A stretch of DNA of 64,000 nt. It comes from Mastigias papua (lineage: Eukaryota > Cnidaria > Scyphozoa > Rhizostomeae > Mastigiidae). This document shows, in pieces, positions 24,366 to 52,854 of the stretch. The translations under genes and the position numbers were made by a program. Where the stretch lies: contig OZ025277.1 in assembly GCA_964019165.1 (NCBI GenBank), positions 2,994,453 through 3,058,452 on the forward strand. Direction: 5' to 3'. The notes beneath the pieces are model-generated. The model was given only the letters and a program-made list of their open reading frames with translations, made no database searches and was not told where the DNA came from. The number at the start of each line of letters is the position of its first letter. The stretch's first letter is position 1.

Positions 24366-25571
24366 ATGGCGAACAATCTGGAAGTTGGAGAACAAGAACT
24401 CGTTACTTTGGATACTAGCTTTTTTCAGTCACAGCAGCATACAGAGCAGTTTGACGAAGGAACCAACAGCGGGAATGGGGATTCACTGGGAATGCTAATT
24501 GAGGAAGTTAGGAAATATCGCTGTCTCTGGGACAGCTCATGTAGAGCATTTAAAGACATTCAGAAAAAACAAAATGCCTGGAGCCTTATTGCAAATAGCT
24601 TGCATATTAATGGTAATAGCATAATGTTTACAAGCTTATTATGAATGCGACAAATGTAAAACATTCTAAACAACTATCTGATCTGTGCAAGATGTTGTTT
24701 AACATTGTTGATGCTGGGCCATTGACAAGAAAATTCAAGGTTTAGGCCCAGTGGATTTGGTCGTTTCAAGAAACTTTCATTATGACGGAAATATCTAGAA
24801 TTTATTTCATTAGGGGACAAAGGTGCCTACAGGTCAAGCTTGGCTTGGAAACAAATTAGGCCTTCATATTGCCTTGGCCCACTAGTCAAATTTTCCTAAA
24901 AGATGCCCTGAATATGTGAAATAGATCATATTTCATCTATAAGCTATATGAATTCTAATATGAATTCTTTGAAATGAAATTTTAATTTATTGTTAGCTAA
25001 AGAAGCACAAATGCAATGGACAAAATTAAAGGAGAACTTTCGAAAATGTCTGAAAAGAAGAGAAAAGGCCATGAGATCAGGAGCAGGAAGGACCCAATTG
25101 CCATCCTGTCAGTATTATAAGGAGCTGCAATTTATAACTGACACAATTGCCAATAGGCCAACTTGCAGCAATGTTTCACCGACTGCCAATCCAAACATGT
25201 TTGCACCCCCATCCCCCTCAAATTATTCTCAGACATATCCTGATTTTGCAGTTGATAGTAGCTTAAATGAGAGATCGGTGCCATCTCCTGCAACTATTGT
25301 TGTGCCACCTCCTGCTACAGTTACTGAAGGACCTTCTAATAAAAAGAGGAAAAAGGATATGAAGGATGATGTAAATAGTTTATTGATGGCATCGATAAAG
25401 CGAGATCTCATCGCTACTGAATCAGCAGAGTCTAATGACAAGGACCCTGACACATTATTTTGCTTGAGCTTGGTGCAGGATTTCAAAGAATTGCCAGCCC
25501 CGAAGAAAAGACTAGCCCGTGTCAAAATAATGCAGGTCCTTTGTGAAATGCATAACGACAGTATTGCATGA
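24366..25571 (+). CDS. Harbinger MADF-BESS (Myb/SANT-like) DNA-binding protein
   Basis: Two exons, 24366-24612 and 24997-25571, join at ATTAATG|GTAATA and GTTAG|CTAAAG to give an in-frame 273-residue protein. Residues about 40-135 form a MADF/Myb-SANT-like domain: LIEEVRKYRCLWD, AWSLIANSL, WTKLKENFRKCLKR and YYKELQFI. The middle is Pro/Ser/Thr-rich. The C-terminus (LFCLSLVQDFKELP, then KIMQVLCEM) resembles a BESS motif used for protein contacts. In Harbinger elements the second protein of this class binds transposon DNA and carries the transposase into the nucleus. It faces the transposase gene, with stops 39 bp apart. Confidence 0.88.
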
Positions 25572-25610
25572 GCCAGGGAAACTTTACCTTAATTAGAATA
25601 GTATGTATGT

Positions 25611-26891
25611 TTAATCAAAGTTGTCCTGAACACTTGTTACTCGTTGTATTTGCCATGGAACCTGCCCATTACCCTTATAAAAAAAGTCTCGGAAATTCTG
25701 CCTGACAATTTTAGCATCTTTAGAGTAATTATTTGAGCCAAGGTTGCCATTCAAAGGTACTAATCCACCAGATTGATCTGTATGCCGCCAGGTTCCAGGT
25801 CGTGTTCCGTTCACTGTTTCCATATCAACCATTTCAGGAGGACAGTATTCGTATGAAGCCTCAAACTCTCTCCCATGCATCAAATAGTTATGCAATACTA
25901 CAGAAGCTTTGGTTACTGCAATAACAACTTCCTCTCTTGCGATAATTGATCTGCGAAAAATCCGAAATCTCGATACAAGTATCCCAAATGTATTTTCGAT
26001 GATACGTCTGCAACGTGAAAGTCTGTAATTGAATACTCGTTCTTCCATGGCGAGTGAATCTCTAGGGTATGGTTTCATCAAGTTAGTTCTGAGAGGAAAT
26101 GCTTCATCTCCAACAAATACAAAAGGAAACTTAAACTCACTTCCCCAAATTGACTCAGCTTCTGGTATATTTAATTTGTCTTCACTAATAGCAATTCCTA
26201 AATTACAACTAGAAAAGACTCCTCCATCGCTATTTCTGCCCGAGTCACCAATGTCTACCATCGTAAACTTGTAGTTGCTGTCGCATACAGCCATTAGTAC
26301 AATGGAATGGGTATTTTTGTAATTGAAAAAAGTGGATCCTGATCTTGCAGGTGCTTGCATCACAATATGTTTGCCATCAATTGCACCAATACAGTGATTA
26401 AACTGCCACTTTCTTTCGAATCCCTGAGCAATATTTTTCCATTCACACTCTAATGATGGACAGGGCAAATAGTCTGCTACCAATGATTCCCAGATAGCAT
26501 TTGAAGTCTCATAAATTATTCGTCCAATGCTGGAAGGGCTGATACGAAAACTTGCTGCAATTGTTGTTTGTGCATCACCCGTAAAAAGATATCTAAGTGT
26601 AACACTTAATCTTTCACTTGGACAAATGGGATCTCTTTTCTCAGAACACTTCTGTATCCTTGGAGCCACTATTGCTAATAGTTGTTCATATTTTGTTGGG
26701 CTCATGCGGAAGTAAGCAAATAATAGGGCATGATCTTGAAGCATCATCTCTTTTATCAATAAATGAAATTCACCTTTCAATTTTCTCTCCTGGTAAACTT
26801 TTCTCACCCACATTTGCTTTTTGCGCGTCTTCTCACTCATTAGATTTCGAAGTAGTAGCAGTTTCTTCGTTGTCGTACTTAGGCGTACCAT
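25611..26891 (-). CDS. Harbinger transposase (DDE_Tnp_4 family)
   Basis: The start is taken at the ATG at 26891 (MVRLSTTTKK), giving 426 residues. The frame is open further up to 27068, but that extension runs through the terminal inverted repeat and is unlikely to be coding. The catalytic triad is visible: D172 in GAIDGKHIVM, D262 in FVGDEAFPLR and E299 in RRIIENTFG. The spacing suits PIF/Harbinger DDE nucleases, as does the HTH-like N-terminal stretch with LRYLFTGDAQTTIAASFRIS. The product would cut and rejoin the transposon at TAA targets. No stop or frameshift was seen, so the enzyme may be functional. Confidence 0.93.
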   Translation of the reverse strand: MVRLSTTTKKLLLLRNLMSEKTRKKQMWVRKVYQERKLKGEFHLLIKEMMLQDHALLFAYFRMSPTKYEQLLAIVAPRIQKCSEKRDPICPSERLSVTLRYLFTGDAQTTIAASFRISPSSIGRIIYETSNAIWESLVADYLPCPSLECEWKNIAQGFERKWQFNHCIGAIDGKHIVMQAPARSGSTFFNYKNTHSIVLMAVCDSNYKFTMVDIGDSGRNSDGGVFSSCNLGIAISEDKLNIPEAESIWGSEFKFPFVFVGDEAFPLRTNLMKPYPRDSLAMEERVFNYRLSRCRRIIENTFGILVSRFRIFRRSIIAREEVVIAVTKASVVLHNYLMHGREFEASYEYCPPEMVDMETVNGTRPGTWRHTDQSGGLVPLNGNLGSNNYSKDAKIVRQNFRDFFYKGNGQVPWQIQRVTSVQDNFD

Positions 26892-27257
26892 TTTATAAAA
26901 GACTGTTTTCCTGTCCTGGCCACATAGAAATGTGGAAATTAACAACGGAAAATTTTCTGTTCCGTTCTGCGGAAAATTTTCTTTTCCATTCCTGTCCGCG
27001 GAACATTTTCTATAAGTGGAAAACCGCCTTAAAGGAGCATTCTCTTGGACCACATGCATTTCCCGCAATACAATAAGCGCTTTTACTTAATTTGCATAGA
27101 TTTCTGGTAGCTAATCAATATACTCCAGTGTTATGTTTGTGTAGTAGCTGTCTGTCTGTGTAGCAATGTAATGTTCCGCAAATTCGATTATTTTTGCTGC
27201 AAAAGTCTTAAGAAATTTTCAGTGCTGGAATCATGAAAAAAGTTAAAAAAGTTTCAG

Positions 27258-27801
27258 TACACGCATTTTTTTTATAACAAACAGGCTATAAGAAACGGTA
27301 GGCCCAATTTTTTGAAAGTTGAGAAACAACCCTACCCAAATTGAATAAAGCTAAGAAACGTTTATAATTACATCAAATGAGAATCTTGAATTTGTTAGGG
27401 AGGATAGCAACTTTGTCTCTGCTGAGAGGCTGCTCCATAATTTTGCACCTCTGTAAGAGAACGATATTTGCCCGTTTGAGGTATTTTTCTGTGAGAATTT
27501 CTGGAAAACATTGTTTGCAAGTTGTGTGGAGCAAGGTTGTTGAAGGACTTAATACACTATCGTTTATCATTCTTCGAATTAGCACATTTGTTTATCTCTG
27601 AATGTTAGTGAACTATTTACTTTACCCTAAACGCTCGCTTAAAAATTTATTACCTAAGAATTTTAAGAAACATGTAAAAAACTTTTGATAACAAAATGGC
27701 CAGAAAATGTAAGAGACTGCCTACCAGCACAGTACTTTAGTTTCTTATAGAAAATACGTGTACTGGGTGGAAAAACTTTTCGTATAAAAAAACGTGTGCA
27801 C
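27258..27801. mobile_element. MITE family C with GTACACGC...ATAA ends
   Basis: Left GTACACGCATTTTTTTTATA and right TATAAAAAAACGTGTGCAC are inverted copies. The interior is non-coding with several TAAGAAAC words. The ends are close to those of families A, B and D in this window. Confidence 0.65.
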
Positions 27802-28623
27802 TTCCACGCTCTTGTTCTTTGTCAAGAGAATCTCATAAGGGCAGTACCCACTAATTCATACAGCACTATTTTTAATTTTTAAAACCACTATTAGTGGTCA
27901 AGGCCACTGTTCCTTAGGTCATGATTTGTACGTTTTATTCCGCCCTCCTGTAATAATCTCGATTGGTTTTGGAATATGGAAAGCCCGCAACTGTAAAAGT
28001 ACGGTACATTGACAAATTAGCTCCGAGGTCAAAACAAGAGAGTAACAGTATGTTATACGAAAAATAATTTCAAACCAAGACATCTTTAAGAAATTGTCAC
28101 TGGTGAGGAAGTAATGCACAGGGGCAACACAACCAGGGGTGTGCGGAAAATCAAGTAAAATTTTCCTGTAGACTTTATTGCCATGCTTTTTCTGTGAACG
28201 AACATGCAACAGACATTGACAGTAATGAAACACTGAAAAGCAGTAAAAAATAATTTGGCACACGAGTATTATAAGGAAACAGTTTGCAATAACTGGTTTA
28301 AACATATTTAGCCAAAAGAGCACTTGCTAGTGGAAAAGGTGACTAGTGGGGGATATTCCCTCTCTAAGCTGAATCAAATCGAGAAATTTAGTCTACATAC
28401 CCTTTATATCAATAGAGTTAGTTTACATAGCCAAATCATATGTGAATCTCACGAAATGAAATTGGAATAACATTGCTCTTTGTCACTGCCTTTAGATTAA
28501 GGGACACCGTTAAGTTTCGCAACTAGTCTTGTAAAGGACATCTTCAGGTCTTTGAATCTTCATCAACGGCAACTTTTCTGCTTCCAGCAAATATTATCAC
28601 AGTCCAGATGTTTGAGACTCTTT
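27802..28623. other. Stretch without recognised features
   Basis: Non-coding. I see no element ends or conserved frames that I can support. Confidence 0.45.
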
Positions 28624-29062
28624 TAGGGGCCATTCAAAAGGTACCCAACGGTAGAAGGTGGGTGGATATGTACCAATTTTGTAACAAATTTTTATGAAAA
28701 ATAAGGGGTGAGGATTTTAAATTACTTTTGTTACGTAACGCCGGAATGTTAGTACACTGTTTTCACTTTTGTACTTTTGATGAATGCTTTCTAAAAATAA
28801 ACAAACAAAAAACCTTATGGAGTTTGAGCTTTGCATTATCCCCAATCATTCTTACATTTCAGCGATTTTGAGCCTGAATTTAATGTATTTATAGAATATA
28901 ATCTTTTAAAAAATGTGAAGATGGTAAGGAGAGGTGGAGGTTTCATGTCAGAATGTTTCGTAACAAAGAGGGGGTACCAACTTGTGTGTGACAAGCCGTT
29001 ACATAGGGGGTAGGGGTCAAATTGAAAATTTTTCCGTTGCGTACTTTTTGAATGATCCCCTA
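28624..29062. mobile_element. MITE with TAGGGGNCATTCAAAA ends
   Basis: Left TAGGGGCCATTCAAAAGGTA and right TACTTTTTGAATGATCCCCTA are inverted copies, extending to CCCAACGG and CCGTTGCG. The interior also has symmetric words (TTGTAACAAA, TTTCGTAACAAAG). About 440 bp, non-coding. Confidence 0.7.
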
Positions 29063-31349
29063 AAATGACTGTCCTTCATTTGATGTTCCTCCTACTTTCT
29101 ATGGACACTTTCCTGTGTTCTGAAACTCTTACGAGATCTCAACTTTTTTCACTTACCAGCCATTCTTCTTCTACCCTATTCTTTATTACTTCCTTGAACT
29201 TTTGCAGTATAAATGTGTTCGGTGTTTGAGCAAGCATGCTATAACGAAAAGGAATGTTTGCAGGGTCGTCCTGAGAGAACTTGGTGATAGGGGGTGTGGC
29301 CAAGCTGGCATGTGGACTGGAATAAAAATCTCAAAAACGCGTGTGAACTGCGGAAAGATTTTGACAACTGATATAGGGTGTTCTGTATCGATTTGACAAC
29401 TGGACATTTTCTATGGGGTGTTGCACTCCCAGAGCTCCCACCAAGTTAGGGATGATTTTGAACTACGGCAATAAAACCCTTTTTGTTCATGGATTTTAAG
29501 AAAGGAAGGGCGTAGCGAAATGAGAAAGATGGGGTTTGCCCACACCACCCTGCGTAGGAGATTTGTTTGAATTGCCTGTGGTTTTAGTACACTCCATGTT
29601 CCATATATATACTACGTACAAGTTTCGCATCTATAACCCCTGCCAAAGAGGAAATGAGGCAAAGATATCAATGGTAGAGCAATGCTGTTTATCATTTGTC
29701 ACTACGGAACTGAAGGAATGCGAGGAAACACCTATGAATGGGTAACTCTCTATTATTTCCTATTCTTCTGTTACCTCTACAGCTACCTTTTCCCAAACGC
29801 TTTAGTTAACTTTTCAGTGTAAACTAAACTGCGATTGGCTTTTGGCAAACGTACTGAATCGCCATACACTGGGTAAAGGTACTACTACAACTATTGTAAG
29901 TAGGGCATATTTTGACCAGGTATTTACTTTGGATTAATTTTCGATCGTTTGTTTATCAAAGTGTGGATATAAGCGGCTAACAATATCATCGGATCTGAAG
30001 ATAGATTTACATAGATAGTAGGCCGATACCTGTTTGTTTTAGACGTGATAGTACGTCAAATGGTTGGGTGTAAATGTATTGTCTTCAGGGTAATCTTCAA
30101 TGGTTATTGATACTTTATCGTTAGTTTTGCTTGTTTTCTAAATGCCTGGTAATATGTTTCGTGTGTCAGTTTTCTCATCAACACGTAACAATTACTTCAA
30201 GGGAATATTGTTTATTGCTTGAGAACCTTAGCGAAGATCCAATAGTATTTTAAAGCAGTTTTCTTTCGCTTTCTGTAATCAATAGCTTAGTTGTGTTGGA
30301 TATTTTATGATATGATGCTCCAATCTAGGTTATCCCGGCCGCTGATCCCTATTTTTCTCGCAACCCTGGCCATTGGGAATAATAGGTTATTTCCTGGCCA
30401 CTCTTAATGAATAAGGACTTAATAAGGTAGGCTACTAGTACTACATGACAGACGCATGGGGTGTTATGCAGGTGGAGGATTCTTGGTAGTAGTTTACACG
30501 ACTTTATTATTTTGTATAGTTGCCTGAATGCCATATGTGAAGAAAAAACAAGAACGTTTTGTCTAGGTAGGTCCTAGGGACTGCAGGATAAATGCAGTAG
30601 AGCTTCCAATGACGGAGAAGTGCCCTATCGATATGACGCAAATTGAGAATGTGTGGCATGTTCTCTAGAGCCAGTTAGTGTTGTGCTGGAATCCTTAGAA
30701 ACAATAACAAATGCAAGGGAATGCCCTAATATGGAATCTGGCTGTTAAGTTCTGTATGTTTTAAATTCCACAACATACATCTCCACAAGTACTACTTGAG
30801 TATACCAAAGTTGATAGCAATCAATTTGTACAAGGTAATCTGCAAAATGTAAATATAATGGAGCAGAAAGTAATAGATATATATTCACAAAACTTTATTT
30901 CATAGATCTTCATACTGACACATTTTCTAACATTGTTGCTACTGGGCCATTACTGGGCCATTGGCTCAGTGGACCCTCTTTCTGGCGCAAGAGAAAAGCA
31001 AACTTTAAGGTTGTTGCCTACTGCCTTGGGCTCTTTTTGAAAAATTTTACTTTGTTTTCCTCAACATGTAAATGGCTCCAATTCAGTTTGTTTTTAAGCT
31101 AAGCACAAGATCAAGGGCTTATTGGGTAGCTTCTCTTTGCAGTGGAATGGAACAGGATGATCCACTAGTCAAATTTTGATTTAATTTTGATTTGAGTTTG
31201 ATTTGATTTCATAAATTTCTGTGGAAGATGCCGTTCTTCAGCTCTACCTGCTTTTAGCAGGCTATATCAGAGCAGAATAAAGCCATGTTTACATCATTAG
31301 CCCAACCAATAGTACATATGCTGACATTTTCCATTGTTGTTCTTTTAGT
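29063..31349. other. Upstream region of the RasGRP gene
   Basis: No coding exon is recognised. The acceptor TTCTTTTAG at 31349, just before the first ATG-bearing exon, implies at least one untranslated exon somewhere here. It cannot be placed from sequence alone. Confidence 0.45.
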
Positions 31350-31357
31350 GAAAGAAC

Positions 31358-49425
<18,068 letters not shown>

Positions 49426-49942
49426 GTGGCAAGACCTGTTACTTGTGTTTTCTCGGAAATGGCTGGAAAAAGAAAACCAGTTTGCCTCTCATTGTGATAC
49501 AAGGGCAGTAGTACGGATATAGCAAAGCATAACAACTGCCAAGGCACAGACAATACTTGTCAGTTAATATAGAGCCATATCTCTTAATATTTGCTTTAGC
49601 ATTCACAATACTCCTTGGTCTACCATTTCCTTGTAGGCCATGGATTTTTGATGAGAAGGGAGGCCAGCCTCAATCGTGCTTAGAAGCTACATGACTTCTG
49701 AATAACGATATTAAAATTCATTGATTATTAAAGTAGTCGGATTTATGAAAATTATAGAAACGGCAATTAGGCCTTGTCTTAGATTATTCTAAATGATTTA
49801 TATTTGTAGACTAGCAGGTTGATTAATATTACGCCTTAGATTAGACACTATTGCAACAAAGGCCGCAGTAAATGATATTAGTATACGTACACAGATGTGT
49901 CTCTTGAGTACATAACAAGTTCTTTTTGAGGTTATATAGTAA

Positions 49943-50282
49943 TACCGTAAATCCTCGAATTGGCCACTTGGGGGTTTATTTACTTTTGATGCTTGTTGGC
50001 TGGGGGCTTATTCAGGGGTAGGGCTAATTCGAGGGAGGCTTATAAAATTATTTAACACATGTCGCATAAAAAGTTCATTGACAAAGCTCCTATTCTCCAT
50101 AATATCAAAAGAATGGTCTAAATTTAAGCATTAGTCTTTGACAAAGTCTTTATCATTAGGGTAGGGTGGGGGCTTATTCCAGGGGGCGTATCAACAATTT
50201 TAAAGTTCTAGCATGGGGGTTATTCGAAGGGAGGCTTATTTATGGGGGCGTATTCGAGGGGGCAATTCGAGGATTTACGGTA
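49943..50282. mobile_element. MITE with TACCGTAAATCCTCGAATTG ends
   Basis: The two ends are perfect 20-bp inverted copies: TACCGTAAATCCTCGAATTG at 49943 and CAATTCGAGGATTTACGGTA ending at 50282. The outermost TA fits a TA target, as in Tc1/mariner-type MITEs. The interior repeats GGGGGCTTATT and GGGAGGCTTAT words. It lies 520 bp after the RasGRP stop, possibly inside the 3' UTR. Confidence 0.88.
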
Positions 50283-50467
50283 CTGTTGTTCAGTTGATTG
50301 CAATAAATAGTGCTAAATTGAATTTTATAGGAATTTTAAGTGAGCTTGCGACACAATGACTGTGAATCTATACTGAAGGCAATTGAATCTCTACATAGCA
50401 CCATCTTATAACCTCGTTCGCATAGCCAAAAGTATGACATTAACGAGGCTACTCATTGTCCTAACTA

Positions 50468-50834
50468 CATACACTCTTTTTATAAGAGCAATTAATTTTT
50501 CACTCAGCCTTAATATTCTTAAATTTTTTATTTTGAACCTAAGATTATTCTTAAATGATTTCTAAGAAACAAACGTGTGCTTTCGCCCGAAAACCATGGG
50601 AAAGTCTTTTTGATGTGATACTTAATAATAAAAACAGAACAAGAACAGAACCGAAGAATGAATATTTATAGTATAGACCTTAATCTAACATCAGTGTATT
50701 GTCATCCAAGAACTTCAAATAAACAGAATCTAGGTTTTGAAGAAGTATGGATTATTCTCAACTTATCCTCACGTATACTTTATTTTGAACTTTAATAATC
50801 TAACATACGCTATACTCTTATAAAAAAAGTGTAC
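50468..50834. mobile_element. MITE family D with TACACTCTTTTTATAAGAG ends
   Basis: Left CATACACTCTTTTTATAAGA and right CTCTTATAAAAAAAGTGTAC are inverted copies. The interior is non-coding and AT-rich. The ends are close to those of families A-C. Confidence 0.7.
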
Positions 50835-51105
50835 ATCCTTTCCCAATAGGGGTAGGCATCGTGGGATTCTGAACTGTTTTGGGGTATTTTTATTTTTTGT
50901 CGTTACTAGGGACTTCGATTTATTCACTAGTGCAAGTAGATTTTCATGGGAGCTGACAGTAATGAGTGGGAAAATTTGCCTTCTGTAGAGATTTGCTGTA
51001 GCCAGAGAATTTATTTATAAAAACCTTGTTGCTTTAATTAATTTTCAATATTTTTACAAATGATATGTAAATATAAATTTTAAATTTTAATCATATTATT
51101 GCAAC

Positions 51106-51205
<100 letters not shown>

Positions 51206-51503
51206 GTCTTTTGATAAGAAACAAACTAACTTTCTCCTTTCAGCCTTTAGTGATTCTAAAAACTATTGAAACTATTGAAATTTCCTATAACACCAAGGCA
51301 ACTGTGGGACCAGAAATAGAATTTTTAGTTTAAAAACGGCTGAGAGACCGATGTTGTTTGTATTTTGTTTCCAGTTCAATAAGAAATTCTCTCGCAAAAA
51401 CAGAGTTTTCAAGATTACTTTTTTCAAACTCGGCCTTCCTGTGCTTCCTAAATGCTTCTCAATTGTTAAGTGAAATGAATAATGTTTCTGATAAAAAAAC
51501 GTG

Positions 51504-51655
<152 letters not shown>

Positions 51656-52700
51656 ACACATACACGTATACTATTAAATCGGCTACTCAATTAAGTATTC
51701 TCTTATTCGTCTAATATTATTAAGTAAAAGTAGTCACATTTTAATGGAAAGTGATATGGTTGGATGCAGCAACTACTTTTTATTTCAACATACAGTCCGA
51801 TTCCTACAATCATCCCATTCCCATAATCACTGATGGTCCTTTGCAGGATGGTTAAAGGCCCCGTTGACACTACTCCGGTTTTAGATAAAAACGAATATGT
51901 TCAGCCTAGTTTTTTGCTTTGTGTAAACATTACTCCTCCACCAACACAGAGATGAATTAAAACGATGTTGGAAATTGAGGTAAATGATAAAACAGAGCTT
52001 AAAAAACGTATCTGTGGAATGCGAACACGAAAAATTAACGACTTTTAGAACGGTAACAACAATTTCAATATAAAAGAAGCCGTCACGCAGATCACGCAGA
52101 GGGACAAATATAAACGGCAACTGATTTGTATTCGTTTTTCTCTGAAAATTGAGCAGTGTGAACAGAGAAGAAATTGATGTAATCAAAAACGAGTCAAAGT
52201 GGAACAAGAGTGATATTTATGTAGCTTAAATGCACCGCTATAAAATGTGCTTTGTTTGGTTAGCAAAATTTGCAGATGGCTCTACAGAAAAATCGTGAAC
52301 TGTTGACACAAATATGAGGCTCTAATGACATAATTCAAGTTAAATTAACTTAGAACAAAATTCTTGATTCTCTTAACCTGAAAATGTGTGATATAATGAT
52401 AAAACAGTTAATATATGGTTAAATAGAACGATAGATGAATAATAGATAAATAAATACAAGCAGAAATTATATGTCTACCCGCTTAGACATTTTGCAGTCT
52501 TTTTGAGCAAAATACCTAGGTTCCCAGAAGAGAAACATTTTCCAACTCAGCCTAAACGTTAAGTCATACGTTGGAAGAAAGAGTTTTTACTATTTTCTTA
52601 GATCACATCGAAGAAAAAATCGAAAATAAAAGAATTAGACATTTAGATCTAGTTTCTGACTTTATGAGACACTCGAGAAAATATGGCACTTTTGAGCATA
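51656..52700. other. Non-coding stretch, possible decayed MITE
   Basis: No gene is recognised. GGCCCCGTTGACACTACTCC at about 51859 resembles the end of a GGCCCCGTTTACAC-type MITE, but I cannot find a convincing partner end near 52200. Confidence 0.4.
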
Positions 52701-52720
52701 TAATATAATAATAATAATAA
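52701..52720. repeat. (TAA)n flank, 3' side of the retrotransposon
   Basis: A short TAA/ATAA run directly next to the poly(A) end of the minus-strand element. It is the likely remnant of the target microsatellite. Confidence 0.85.
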
Positions 52721-52813
52721 TTTTTTTTTGAAACCTCATGATATTAATGCAATCTAAGTATACAATCATACACCTCACTATATTAAGGCAGTGCATAATT
52801 GGCAAGTCTGCAA

Positions 52814-52854
<41 letters not shown>

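Larger units (their letters stand above)
24111..27029. mobile_element. Complete Harbinger (PIF/Harbinger) DNA transposon
   Basis: The element is 2919 bp long. The left end AGGCGGTTTTCCACTTGCAG and the right end TATAAGTGGAAAACCGCCT are terminal inverted repeats. They continue inward through GAAAATTTTCCGCGGACAGG (left) and CCTGTCCGCGGAACATTTTC (right), giving near-perfect pairing over about 48 bp. TAA flanks both sides (24108-24110 and 27030-27032), the 3-bp target duplication typical of this superfamily. Inside are two convergent genes, a MADF-BESS protein on plus and the DDE transposase on minus, both open. This is the classic autonomous Harbinger arrangement. Confidence 0.93.

Noticed and set aside
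26892..27068. N-terminal extension of the Harbinger transposase
   Set aside because: It runs through the terminal inverted repeat; the ATG at 26891 starts the conserved part.
52818..52852. A35 run as a retrotransposon poly(A) tail on plus
   Set aside because: The element is on minus, where this reads as T. The real 3' end with nine A is at 52721-52729, next to (TAA)n.
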